A DNA stretch of 64,000 nt from JASHVB01 sp036489395 (lineage in GTDB: Bacteria; Pseudomonadota; Alphaproteobacteria; Acetobacterales; Acetobacteraceae). The DNA is taken from contig DASXFW010000010.1 in the NCBI GenBank assembly GCA_036489395.1, forward strand, positions 1-64,000, read 5' to 3'. This document shows positions 45,622-53,019 of this stretch, one piece after another (the stretch's first letter is position 1; every line of letters begins with the position of its first letter). The notes below the pieces were generated by a model. It had not been told where the DNA came from and ran no database searches. It worked only from the letters and a program-made list of their open reading frames with translations. Position numbers and translations under genes: made by a program.

Positions 45622-46098
45622 TCAGGCGGCTTCGACGATCGGGCCGGGAGAACGCGCGATGGCACGGATCACGTCGGCGCGGCTGACGATGCCGACCAGT
45701 TTGCCGTCGCGCAGGACCGGCACGCGCTTGATGCGGTGGTGCACCAGCATGTCGGCCAGTTCCGTCACGGCGGTGGCTTCCCTGGCGCTGACGATGTGCG
45801 TGGTCATCAGGTCGGCGACGCTGTGCTGGTCGAGGCGTACGTATTCGAGGAACTCCGGCGCCAGATCGGTGCCGTCGGCCAGCAGCGCGAGCCACCAGGC
45901 GCGGCGCCTGACGTTCTCGGCAATGAAGGGGCGCATGAGGTCGCCCTCGCTGACCATGCCGAGCAAGTTGCCGGATGCGTCGCAGACCGGCACGGCGCTG
46001 ATGTTGTTGTCGGATAGCAGGCGGGCGACGTGCGCGACGGTATCGTCCGCGCGCGCGGTGATGACGTTGCGGGTCATGATGCTGGCGGCGTCCAACAT
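45622..46098 (-). CDS. CBS-domain protein heading the N-ATPase operon
   Basis: 158 residues starting MLDAASIMTRNVITARADDT. Two CBS motifs are clear: 'HVARLLSDNNISAVPVCDAS', 'GNLLGMVSEGDLMRPF', then 'ELADMLVHHRIKRVPVLRDG' and 'KLVGIVSRADVIRAIARSP'. Tandem CBS pairs bind adenosine nucleotides such as AMP, ATP or SAM. Its position 19 bp upstream of atpD suggests a nucleotide-responsive role in the operon (inference). Confidence 0.93.
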   Translation of the reverse strand: MLDAASIMTRNVITARADDTVAHVARLLSDNNISAVPVCDASGNLLGMVSEGDLMRPFIAENVRRRAWWLALLADGTDLAPEFLEYVRLDQHSVADLMTTHIVSAREATAVTELADMLVHHRIKRVPVLRDGKLVGIVSRADVIRAIARSPGPIVEAA

Positions 46099-46209
46099 GG
46101 CCGGGTCTCCGTCGGTTGTGGGGCGGAGAGTCGGCTGGGCTGCGCGTGCGTGCATTGACGCAGGTCAAGCGGCGGCGTGCGCATCAACCTCGCGACGGGC
46201 AGCCTGGAA

Positions 46210-47322
46210 TCAGCTCCGGTGGTTCCAGGACAGAGCCATCCGGCGCGCCGCACCAGCATGCAGGCCGCGCGCGAGCGGGCGTGCCACGACAAACAGCGCG
46301 AGCGCCAGGCCGATCACGGGCAGGCTGGCCGGTTCAGGCGCCGGTGCGGGCGCGGAGTCGAGGCTGTACACCGTCGGATCGACGCCTGGTCCGAGCGTGA
46401 TCACCGGATCGATCAGCACCGCGCCGGATGAACCGGGGGTCTCGTAGAACGGCCCTGTCATGGCTGCGTTCAAGCCGAGCGTATAGATTTCTCCGGCCGT
46501 AAGGTCGCACTGCACCGAGAAGTTCGCGACGTTCAGGTTCGTGGTGCCGCTTTCCAGATCCGTGCCGCCGAGGGACGCCTGCGTGCAGTTCGGCGGCGTT
46601 GCCTCCGGGATACCGTTGGTGGTGCCGCCCTGGCACGCGCTGACGTTATCGGAACATAGCGGCCCGGCACCGACGATGCTGTCGGTGCCTTGCGAACTGT
46701 TGGCGTTGTCCCGGCAATCGTCCAGCGTCGCGATTTCATCGACGCCACCATAGCCGGGGCCGGCGTGGCCGCACACGAGCTGTGTGTCGTAAGCGCTGAA
46801 GAAGCCGTTGGACTGCGGGTTCAGCGTGGAGGAATAGAGCGTCGCCGCCGCGGTCACATCGACCCCGCCGACCGACTGCACTTTCACGTCGCCGAAGTCG
46901 ATATCGACCGGCACCTGCGTGGCCGGGGTGCCGACGACTTCGAACTGATAGAACAAGTCGGCGCTGGCGATGCCGCTGGAATAGACGGTTGCGGGGTTGG
47001 TCATGTCGAGCGACAGCAGCCCGTCGGTGCCGTTTGCGACCGTCTGGTAATTGAAGCCAGCCGACTCGGTCTGGGTGCTCGATGTTCGCGTGTTCGGCAG
47101 CGTAAGCGAGGAAGCGACCGGCGCCGTGAATGCGCCGCGGACCACGCCGCCATCGAACAGCAGCGGCGGACCCGGTGGGTTCTGCATCTCGAAGTGATAG
47201 TCGTAGAGCGGGAGCGCCAGCACCGGCAGCGACGGCGTCACATTCGTTGCGCGTGCGGACGGGAGCGCGCACAGCAAGACGATGGCCGCGGCGAGGGCCA
47301 GGCACAGGCGCGGGGATCGCAT
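46210..47322 (-). CDS. PEP-CTERM sorting-domain protein
   Basis: Exported 370-residue protein with signal peptide ('LCLALAAAIVLLCALPSARA'). The body is Ser/Thr/Gly/Asn-rich, beta-type. Near the C-terminus 'APAPEPASLPVIGLALALFV' is the PEP-CTERM motif with its membrane span, followed by an unusually long basic tail ('LARGLHAGAARRMALSWNHR'). PEP-CTERM proteins are processed by exosortase, which is not present in this window. Substrate and function unknown. Confidence 0.85.
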   Translation of the reverse strand: MRSPRLCLALAAAIVLLCALPSARATNVTPSLPVLALPLYDYHFEMQNPPGPPLLFDGGVVRGAFTAPVASSLTLPNTRTSSTQTESAGFNYQTVANGTDGLLSLDMTNPATVYSSGIASADLFYQFEVVGTPATQVPVDIDFGDVKVQSVGGVDVTAAATLYSSTLNPQSNGFFSAYDTQLVCGHAGPGYGGVDEIATLDDCRDNANSSQGTDSIVGAGPLCSDNVSACQGGTTNGIPEATPPNCTQASLGGTDLESGTTNLNVANFSVQCDLTAGEIYTLGLNAAMTGPFYETPGSSGAVLIDPVITLGPGVDPTVYSLDSAPAPAPEPASLPVIGLALALFVVARPLARGLHAGAARRMALSWNHRS

Positions 47323-47747
47323 TGTGGCGTTCCTTTCGGGTTGGCATCACGCAGGCACGCCACGAACCGGCCCGAGAGACGCATGCGCCGCTGTACGGAC
47401 GCGTCCTGCCGCTCGGATCGTTGCGTACGAGGTATTTAACAATTGCAAATTATCCTGGCAGGGGATGTCTGGGAGAAGCTCTGCCGGTGCAATGGCTGGT
47501 TTCGCGGCAATGCGTGGTGGACCGCGGTGCAGGAAAGCGAGCAAGCAAAAGGGCGCGCAAATGGGGCTGAGGCAACGGGGACCGCGACACTCGCCCCGAG
47601 GGGGCCGCCGATGTTCCATCGTGACCAGGGACCAGAGCGCGGGCACGGCGAGGTCCCATGCTCTGCTTCGGGGCGGCAAGGGGCAGAGACGCGCCGGCGG
47701 AAATGGTGGCATAAGCACCGCCTCCAGCAACGTCGAGGTGACGACGC
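47323..47747. other. Gap upstream of aminotransferase, no supported gene
   Basis: About 425 bp. An AT-rich patch ('ttaacaattgcaaattatcc' at about 47437-47456) could carry a promoter. Frames in both strands run through but lack start signals and family resemblance. Confidence 0.6.
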
Positions 47748-48932
47748 ATGAGCGTGCGCGCAGGCCGTGAATTCCTGGCCATCCCCGGGCCGACGAACAT
47801 CCCGGATGCCGTCCTGAACGCGATGCATCGCCCGGCGGTCGATATCTACGCCGGCCCGCTGCTCGCCCTCACCGACAGCCTGCTGCGCGACGTCGCGCGC
47901 GTGTTCGGCACCAGCGGCCGCGCCTACATCTACGCCGCCAACGGCCACGGCGCCTGGGAAGCCGCGCTGACCAACGTGCTGTCGCGCGGCGACAAGGCGC
48001 TGGTGCTGGAGAGCGGCCGCTTCGCCATCGGCTGGGGCAACAACGCCGCGCGCATGGGCGTCGAGGTCGAGGTCCTGAAGGGCGACATGCGCCGCGCCGT
48101 CCGGCCGGACGAAGTGCAGGCGCGGCTGCGCGCCGACCGGCACGGCAGCATCAAGGCCGTGCTGGTGGCGCAGATCGACACCGCCTCGGGCGTGGTGAAC
48201 GACATCGCGGCAATCGGCGCGGCGATGCGCGCGGCGGATCATCCGGCGCTGCTGATGGTCGATGCGGTGGCCTCGCTGGGCTGCATGCCGTTCGAGATGG
48301 ATGCGTGGGGCGTCGATGTGGCGATGTCCGGCTCGCAGAAAGGGATGATGACGCCGCCGGGCCTGGCGTTCGTCGCCGCCGGCGAGCGGGCGCGCGCGGC
48401 GCACCAGGCGGCCGGGTTGCGCACGCCATACTGGGACTGGACCAGTCGCGACGGCGACGAACACTACCAGAAATACGCCGGCACCCCGCCCGAGCACCTG
48501 CTGTTCGGGCTGCGCGCGGCGCTGGATCTGTTGTTCGCGGAAGGACTGGACAACGCGTTCCGCCGCCACCGCCTGCTGGCCGAGGCGGTGCGCCGCGCCG
48601 TCGGCGTGTGGGCAGAACACGGCGCGATCGGCTTCAACATCGCCAACCCGCGCGAGCGCTGCGACACCGTGACGACGGTGCTGACCCCCGGCGGCGATCC
48701 CGCGGCGATCCGCGGGTACTGCGACCGGAATTGCGGCGTGGTGCTGGGGCACGGCATCGGAGAGCTGTCCGGCAAGGCGTTCCGCATCGCGCATATGGGG
48801 CACGTGAATGCGCCGATGGTCCTGGGGACGCTGAGCGTCGTGGAGATGGCGCTGGCGGCGCTGGGCGTGCCACACGGGCGGGGCGGCGTGCAGGCGGCGA
48901 TCGAGTGGCTGGCGGGGGAGGTGCGGGCGTAG
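47748..48932 (+). CDS. Class V aminotransferase (serine-glyoxylate type)
   Basis: PLP enzyme of 394 residues. 'REFLAIPGPTNIPDAVLNAM' opens the fold, 'SLGCMPFEMDAWGVDVAMSG' and 'SQKGMMTPPGLAFV' hold the Schiff-base Lys, and 'GTPPEHLLFGLRAALDLLFA' follows. Most similar in layout to serine-glyoxylate or alanine-glyoxylate aminotransferases. The last 36 codons are duplicated, with changes, at 50105-50210. Confidence 0.9.
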   Translation: MSVRAGREFLAIPGPTNIPDAVLNAMHRPAVDIYAGPLLALTDSLLRDVARVFGTSGRAYIYAANGHGAWEAALTNVLSRGDKALVLESGRFAIGWGNNAARMGVEVEVLKGDMRRAVRPDEVQARLRADRHGSIKAVLVAQIDTASGVVNDIAAIGAAMRAADHPALLMVDAVASLGCMPFEMDAWGVDVAMSGSQKGMMTPPGLAFVAAGERARAAHQAAGLRTPYWDWTSRDGDEHYQKYAGTPPEHLLFGLRAALDLLFAEGLDNAFRRHRLLAEAVRRAVGVWAEHGAIGFNIANPRERCDTVTTVLTPGGDPAAIRGYCDRNCGVVLGHGIGELSGKAFRIAHMGHVNAPMVLGTLSVVEMALAALGVPHGRGGVQAAIEWLAGEVRA

Positions 48933-48934
48933 GG
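48820..48934. repeat. Direct repeat copy 1 (aminotransferase 3' end)
   Basis: 115-bp end of the aminotransferase gene, from 'tcctggggacgctgagcg' to 'gtgcgggcgtaggg'. Copy 2 lies at 50105-50210 in the same orientation, with 9 bp deleted and a few base changes. Confidence 0.95.
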
Positions 48935-49028
48935 AGGAACGAATCCGGCGTGAATGGCACGGCGCCCTGGTGGACAACCCTACGTATCCTCCATATCTTC
49001 CGTATGATTCGGATACAGGTGACCGCCC

Positions 49029-49283
49029 ATGATCACGGTGTCTTCGGCCGAGTTTCAGCGAAACTTCGGAGTCTATCAGGACAAAGCCTTGACGGAGCCG
49101 GTCGCCATTACCCGCAACGGCCGCGAGCGGGTTGTGATGGTATCGGCAGATGAATATCGCCGCCTCAAGCGTCGCGCCCGGGAAGTGCTGGCCGTGGGCG
49201 AGCTGAGCGATGCCGAGCTTGCCGCCATAGAGCAAGCGGAAGTGTCGCCGCGATACCAGCATCTCGACAATGAGCTGAAATAG
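49029..49283 (+). CDS. Phd/YefM-type antitoxin
   Basis: 84-residue antitoxin: 'ITVSSAEFQRNFGVYQDKAL' is the Phd fold start, 'EPVAITRNGRERVVMVSADE' and 'YRRLKRRAREVLAVGEL' continue it. The C-terminal 'DAELAAIEQAEVSPRYQHLD' would wrap the toxin. The toxin gene starts 5 bp downstream. Antitoxins of this kind autoregulate through dimer binding; 'ccatatcttccgtatgattcgg' just upstream is a possible site. Confidence 0.9.
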   Translation: MITVSSAEFQRNFGVYQDKALTEPVAITRNGRERVVMVSADEYRRLKRRAREVLAVGELSDAELAAIEQAEVSPRYQHLDNELK

Positions 49284-49288
49284 CCCAC

Positions 49289-49726
49289 GTGCCGCTGCCG
49301 ACCCCTGAGCCAGGCCTTGTGATCGCCTATGCCTATCTGTGGCGCGCTGAACATCGGCGAGGCCGGGACGAGGGGGCAAAGGATCGGCCTTGCGCCATTG
49401 TCCTGACGGCCATCGACGATGAAGGCGACACGATCGTGACCGTTGCCCCCATTACCCATACACCGCCGCGGCATCCTGATGAAGCAGTTGAAGTGCCGTT
49501 CGCAACCAAACAGCGACTTGGCCTCGACGCTGAGCGTTCATGGGTGGTGGTGAACGAAGTCAACCGCTTTGTATGGCCCGGACCAGATCTCCGGCCGGTA
49601 TCACGTCAGGAGCCGGATCGGTTCGATTACGGCACACTGCCGCCGGGACTGTTTCGCCAGATAAGGACACTGCTGGCGAAGTGCGCCAGAGCACAGCGGC
49701 TACAGGTTGTGCCACGAACAGATTGA
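49289..49726 (+). CDS. PemK-like toxin
   Basis: 145-residue protein starting at GTG 49289, 5 bp after the antitoxin. 'DEGAKDRPCAIVLTAIDDEG' and 'DTIVTVAPITHTPPR' match the PemK/MazF-like growth-inhibitor pattern with its RPxxxV core. Later 'ERSWVVVNEVNRFVWPGPDL' is the second conserved block of this subfamily. Likely an endoribonuclease (inference from family). Confidence 0.8.
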   Translation: MPLPTPEPGLVIAYAYLWRAEHRRGRDEGAKDRPCAIVLTAIDDEGDTIVTVAPITHTPPRHPDEAVEVPFATKQRLGLDAERSWVVVNEVNRFVWPGPDLRPVSRQEPDRFDYGTLPPGLFRQIRTLLAKCARAQRLQVVPRTD

Positions 49727-49803
49727 CCCAGGCTGGCGGCTCGTGCTGCCGGAACCTCAGCGGAGCGGCCCGGTGTCCGAGACCACGAGGCCGAAAGGCG
49801 TGG

Positions 49804-50067
49804 TCAGGCGCCGAACGCCTTCAGGTCCGCGAGGTCGCGCCGGACGTCCTCGGCCGTGACGGGTTCGTTGACCCCGCGCGCCTTGAGAAAGTCGTCCAGT
49901 TCGAAGCGCGTCTCGAAGCCAAGCAGCTCGCGCAACTCGAACTGGGTGAGATCGCCGGCCTGGTACGCTGCCCGCGCGAGGCCCTCGAGCGCACGGCGTT
50001 CGAGGTCGGTGCCGCCGGCGGCGAGGCGCCGGGCGAGCTCGCCGGGAATGCGGACGGTGACCTTCAC
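49804..50067 (-). CDS. UPF0175 family (orphan antitoxin-like) protein
   Basis: 87-residue UPF0175 protein: GTG start, then 'KVTVRIPGELARRLAAGGTD', 'LERRALEGLARAAYQAGDLT' and 'QFELRELLGFETRFELDDFL', a helix-turn-helix segment. Family members are antitoxins, often paired with PIN-like DUF3368 toxins encoded just downstream. No such partner is present here before the PemK-like gene, so it appears orphaned. Confidence 0.8.
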   Translation of the reverse strand: MKVTVRIPGELARRLAAGGTDLERRALEGLARAAYQAGDLTQFELRELLGFETRFELDDFLKARGVNEPVTAEDVRRDLADLKAFGA

Positions 50068-50104
50068 GATGTGAGCCTGGCAGAGGGCCGCGGCAGGGTC
50101 ATGA

Positions 50105-50210
50105 TCCTGGGGACGCTGGGCGTGGTGGAGATGGCGCTGGGCGTGCCGCACGGGCGGGGCGGCGTGCAGGCGGCGATCGAGTGGCTGGCGGGGGAGGTGC
50201 GGGCGTAGGG
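50105..50210. repeat. Direct repeat copy 2 (foreign aminotransferase 3' end)
   Basis: Encodes LGTLGVVEMALGVPHGRGG and on to the same stop as the intact gene's end. Compared with copy 1 it lacks 9 bp in frame and has scattered substitutions, so it is a diverged homologue rather than a fresh duplication. Confidence 0.95.
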
Positions 50211-50268
50211 GCGCTGCCCGCTTGCCGGGGAACAGGGTGAGACGGAGGGTGAGGCGGGTTCGGGGAGC

Positions 50269-50299
50269 AGATTCACCACAAAGACACAAAGACACGAAG
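50269..50299. repeat. 31-bp inverted repeat, left arm of GxxExxY cassette
   Basis: Contains 'caccacaaagacacaaag'. It is a perfect inverted match to 50687-50717 and lies 3 bp beyond the 3' end of the GxxExxY gene. Confidence 0.96.
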
Positions 50300-50302
50300 G
50301 AA

Positions 50303-50665
50303 TCACAAAACGCGGCGACGAATGCCGTCCTTCAGGACAGGGCAGTTGAAATTCATCAGCAGGCCCACGCGGTGTCCGCTCAGTCGCAGATAGGTCAGCA
50401 GTTGCGCTTCATGCAGCGGTAACAGGCGGGCGACCGATTTGATTTCCAGCACAAGGCCGGGTTCCACCACGATGTCCATCCGATATTCGAAACTTAGCCG
50501 CCGTCCCTTGTAGATGACCGGCAAGGCCACCTGCTGCGCAAAGGGCAGGCCTGCCTCGCGCAGTTCCTGACACAGGCACGCCTCGTACGCCGATTCCAGT
50601 AATCCCGGCCCGAGATGGCGGTGCACCTCGATCGCCAGTCCAATGACCTGCCCGCTGATACGCAT
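50303..50665 (-). CDS. GxxExxY family protein
   Basis: 120-residue PD-(D/E)XK-like small protein. 'HRHLGPGLLESAYEACLCQE' is the defining GxxExxY motif. 'VALPVIYKGRRLSFEYRMDI' and 'VEPGLVLEIKSVARLLPLHE' (with the ExK active site) and 'LTYLRLSGHRVGLLMNFN' complete the family. Function is not established; it is spread patchily in bacteria. A perfect 31-bp inverted repeat flanks the gene. Confidence 0.92.
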   Translation of the reverse strand: MRISGQVIGLAIEVHRHLGPGLLESAYEACLCQELREAGLPFAQQVALPVIYKGRRLSFEYRMDIVVEPGLVLEIKSVARLLPLHEAQLLTYLRLSGHRVGLLMNFNCPVLKDGIRRRVL

Positions 50666-50686
50666 GAAGACCCCACTTTGTGCAAT

Positions 50687-50717
50687 CTTCGTGTCTTTGT
50701 GTCTTTGTGGTGAATCT
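50687..50717. repeat. 31-bp inverted repeat, right arm of GxxExxY cassette
   Basis: Contains 'ctttgtgtctttgtggtg', the exact reverse complement of the left arm, and lies 22 bp upstream of the GxxExxY start codon. Confidence 0.96.
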
Positions 50718-50816
50718 TTCCTTAAGCGACGTACCGTGATCCGACAGGCCGTCGGCAGGTTCGCACTGAAAAGGCCCTCACAGCCGCGAGCCGCCCCTCC
50801 ACTCCCGCTCGACAGC

Positions 50817-51308
50817 TCAACCACCACCCCCATCCCCGAGTGCGGCAAAGCACCGCCACCACAGCGCGCCCGTCCGCAGCAGCCACGCGATATGCAGCCC
50901 GGCCGCCGCATCGTCCCACGGGCACGCGGCCGCGATGACCGCGGCGACATCGATCATGCCGGGATGGTGCGAGCCGCCCCATTCCAGCTCCGCCCCCGGC
51001 CCCAGCCCATCGCGCAAACGGCACTCGATCCGGTCGCGAGCCTGGTCCGCCAGCATGAAGAACGCCTCGCCCGCCGGGCCAGTGCAGCGCAAGAACACCC
51101 CGATCTGCGGATAGGGCAGCATCGCGCGATACAGCGTGATCCAGGCGGCATCGCGGACGATGGCAAAGCGCCGGTTGCGGTAGCCGCCCGCGGTATGCGG
51201 CGGCAATTCGCCGGACCGGTCGCGCTGCTCCAGCAGGCCGGCCCAGAAAGCGCGATCCTGCCGCAAATCCTCCGGACGCCGCCGCGGCGCGACTACACGG
51301 CGCATCAT
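50817..51308 (-). CDS. Hypothetical protein, possibly DUF4268-like
   Basis: 163 residues beginning MMRRVVAPRRRPEDLRQDRA. 'FWAGLLEQRDRSGELPPHTA', 'GGYRNRRFAIVRDAAWITLY' and 'PYPQIGVFLRCTGPAGEAFF' look like a small alpha/beta domain in the style of DUF4268 family proteins, but the match is not certain. Divergent from lysS with 59 bp between starts. An in-frame ATG at 51380 exists but would overlap lysS. Confidence 0.7.
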   Translation of the reverse strand: MMRRVVAPRRRPEDLRQDRAFWAGLLEQRDRSGELPPHTAGGYRNRRFAIVRDAAWITLYRAMLPYPQIGVFLRCTGPAGEAFFMLADQARDRIECRLRDGLGPGAELEWGGSHHPGMIDVAAVIAAACPWDDAAAGLHIAWLLRTGALWWRCFAALGDGGGG

Positions 51309-51367
51309 GCCCGGTCCCTCCCACCCGTCATTGACCCGCCTCCCCCCGCCCCCATAGCTTCGCCCGC

Positions 51368-52957
51368 ATGTCAGCAACACTTCGCAACAGCCCCATCGCG
51401 ATCCCCAGGGCGTGGCCCTTCGAGGAAGCCGCCAAGGTCGCCGCTCGCCTCGAAGCCTCTGGAAAAGGCGAGGCCCTGTTCGAGACCGGCTACGGCCCCT
51501 CCGGCCTGCCGCATATCGGTACGTTCGGCGAGGTCGCCCGCACCACCTGGGTGCGCAACGCGTTCACCGCCCTGACCGGCCTGCCCTCCCGCCTCATCGC
51601 GTTCAGCGACGACATGGACGGCCTGCGCAAGGTCCCCGACAACGTGCCCAACCAGGAGATGCTGAAGACATACCTCGGCAAGCCGCTGACCCGCATCCCC
51701 GACCCGTTCGGCACCCACGACTCGTTCGGCGCACACAACAACGCCCGCCTGCGCATGTTCCTGGACAGCTTCGGCTTCGAGTACGAATTCGCCTCCTCCA
51801 CCGACTACTACGCCTCGGGCCGCTTCGACGCCGCCCTGCTGCGCATCCTGGAATGCTACGATCAGGTGATGCAGGTGATCCTGCCGACGCTCGGCCCCGA
51901 TCGCCGCGCCACCTACTCGCCGTTCCTGCCGATCCACCCGCGCACCGGCATCGTCATGCAGGTGCCGATGGAGGCGCACGACGCAGCCGCCGGCACCGTC
52001 GCCTGGCGCGACCCCGACAGCGGCGAACGCTTCGAAACGTCGGTGAAAGGCGGCGCCTGCAAGCTGCAATGGAAGGCCGACTGGGCGATGCGCTGGTACG
52101 CGCTCGGCGTCGATTACGAAATGTCCGGCAAGGACCTGATCGACTCCGTAAAACTGTCCAGCCGCATCTGCCGCATCCTCGGCGCCCCGCCGCCCGAGGG
52201 CTTCACCTACGAGCTGTTCCTTGACGAGCATGCGCAGAAGATCAGCAAGTCGAAGGGCAACGGGCTGTCGGTGGACGACTGGCTGCGCTACGCCCCGCCG
52301 GAATCGCTGGCGCAGTTCATGTACAACGCGCCGCACCGCGCCAAGCGGCTGTATTTCGACGTGATCCCCCGCGCGGTCGATGAATACATCGCCAACGCCG
52401 ACCGCATGCGCACCCAGAACGCGGCAGAACAGCAGACCAACCCCGCGTGGCATATCCACGGCGGACGGCTGCCGAACCACGCCGGCAGCCCGATCTCCTT
52501 CGCAATGCTGCTGAACCTGGCCAGCGTGGTGAACGCCGACACGCCCGACATCCTGTGGGGCTTCATCCGCCGCTACTACCCCGACGCCAGCATCGAGACC
52601 CAGCCCTTGCTCGCTCGCCTGGTCGATCACGCCATCGCCTACTACCGCGACTTCGTGCACACCAGGAAGCGCTTCCGCCAACCCGACGCCACAGAACACG
52701 CCGCGCTGGAAGACCTCGCAGCCACGCTGGAAGCGCTGCCGCCAGACGCCGATGCCGAAACCATCCAGAACGCGGTGTACGAAGTCGGCAAGCGCCACCC
52801 GTTCGCCGAGCTGCGCGACTGGTTCTTCTGCCTGTATCAGGTGTTGCTCGGCCAGCAGGAAGGCCCGCGCTTCGGCGGCTTCGTCGCGCTCTACGGCATC
52901 CCGGAAACCGTCGCGCTGATCCGCCACGCGCTCAGCCGCCCCGCGGAGGCCGCCTGA
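51368..52957 (+). CDS. lysS: Class I lysine-tRNA ligase
   Basis: 529-residue class I LysRS (the archaeal/alphaproteobacterial type, unrelated to the usual class II enzyme). 'LFETGYGPSGLPHIGTFGEV' contains the HIGH-like site. 'QKISKSKGNGLSVDDWLRYA' is the KMSKS equivalent. 'SDDMDGLRKVPDNVP' and 'HGGRLPNHAGSPISFAMLLN' match the family. No class II LysRS is in view. It ends just before an MprF-like gene on the same strand. Confidence 0.95.
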   Translation: MSATLRNSPIAIPRAWPFEEAAKVAARLEASGKGEALFETGYGPSGLPHIGTFGEVARTTWVRNAFTALTGLPSRLIAFSDDMDGLRKVPDNVPNQEMLKTYLGKPLTRIPDPFGTHDSFGAHNNARLRMFLDSFGFEYEFASSTDYYASGRFDAALLRILECYDQVMQVILPTLGPDRRATYSPFLPIHPRTGIVMQVPMEAHDAAAGTVAWRDPDSGERFETSVKGGACKLQWKADWAMRWYALGVDYEMSGKDLIDSVKLSSRICRILGAPPPEGFTYELFLDEHAQKISKSKGNGLSVDDWLRYAPPESLAQFMYNAPHRAKRLYFDVIPRAVDEYIANADRMRTQNAAEQQTNPAWHIHGGRLPNHAGSPISFAMLLNLASVVNADTPDILWGFIRRYYPDASIETQPLLARLVDHAIAYYRDFVHTRKRFRQPDATEHAALEDLAATLEALPPDADAETIQNAVYEVGKRHPFAELRDWFFCLYQVLLGQQEGPRFGGFVALYGIPETVALIRHALSRPAEAA

Positions 52958-53019
52958 GCCCCCTGCCGCAATCGACCGCCGGCGACGCGCTGAAGGCTCG
53001 CCTGCGGCAGCTCCCCGCC

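Noticed and set aside
52447..53019. Extended MprF-like protein of 854 residues
   Set aside because: The first 190 residues are an out-of-frame reading of lysS.
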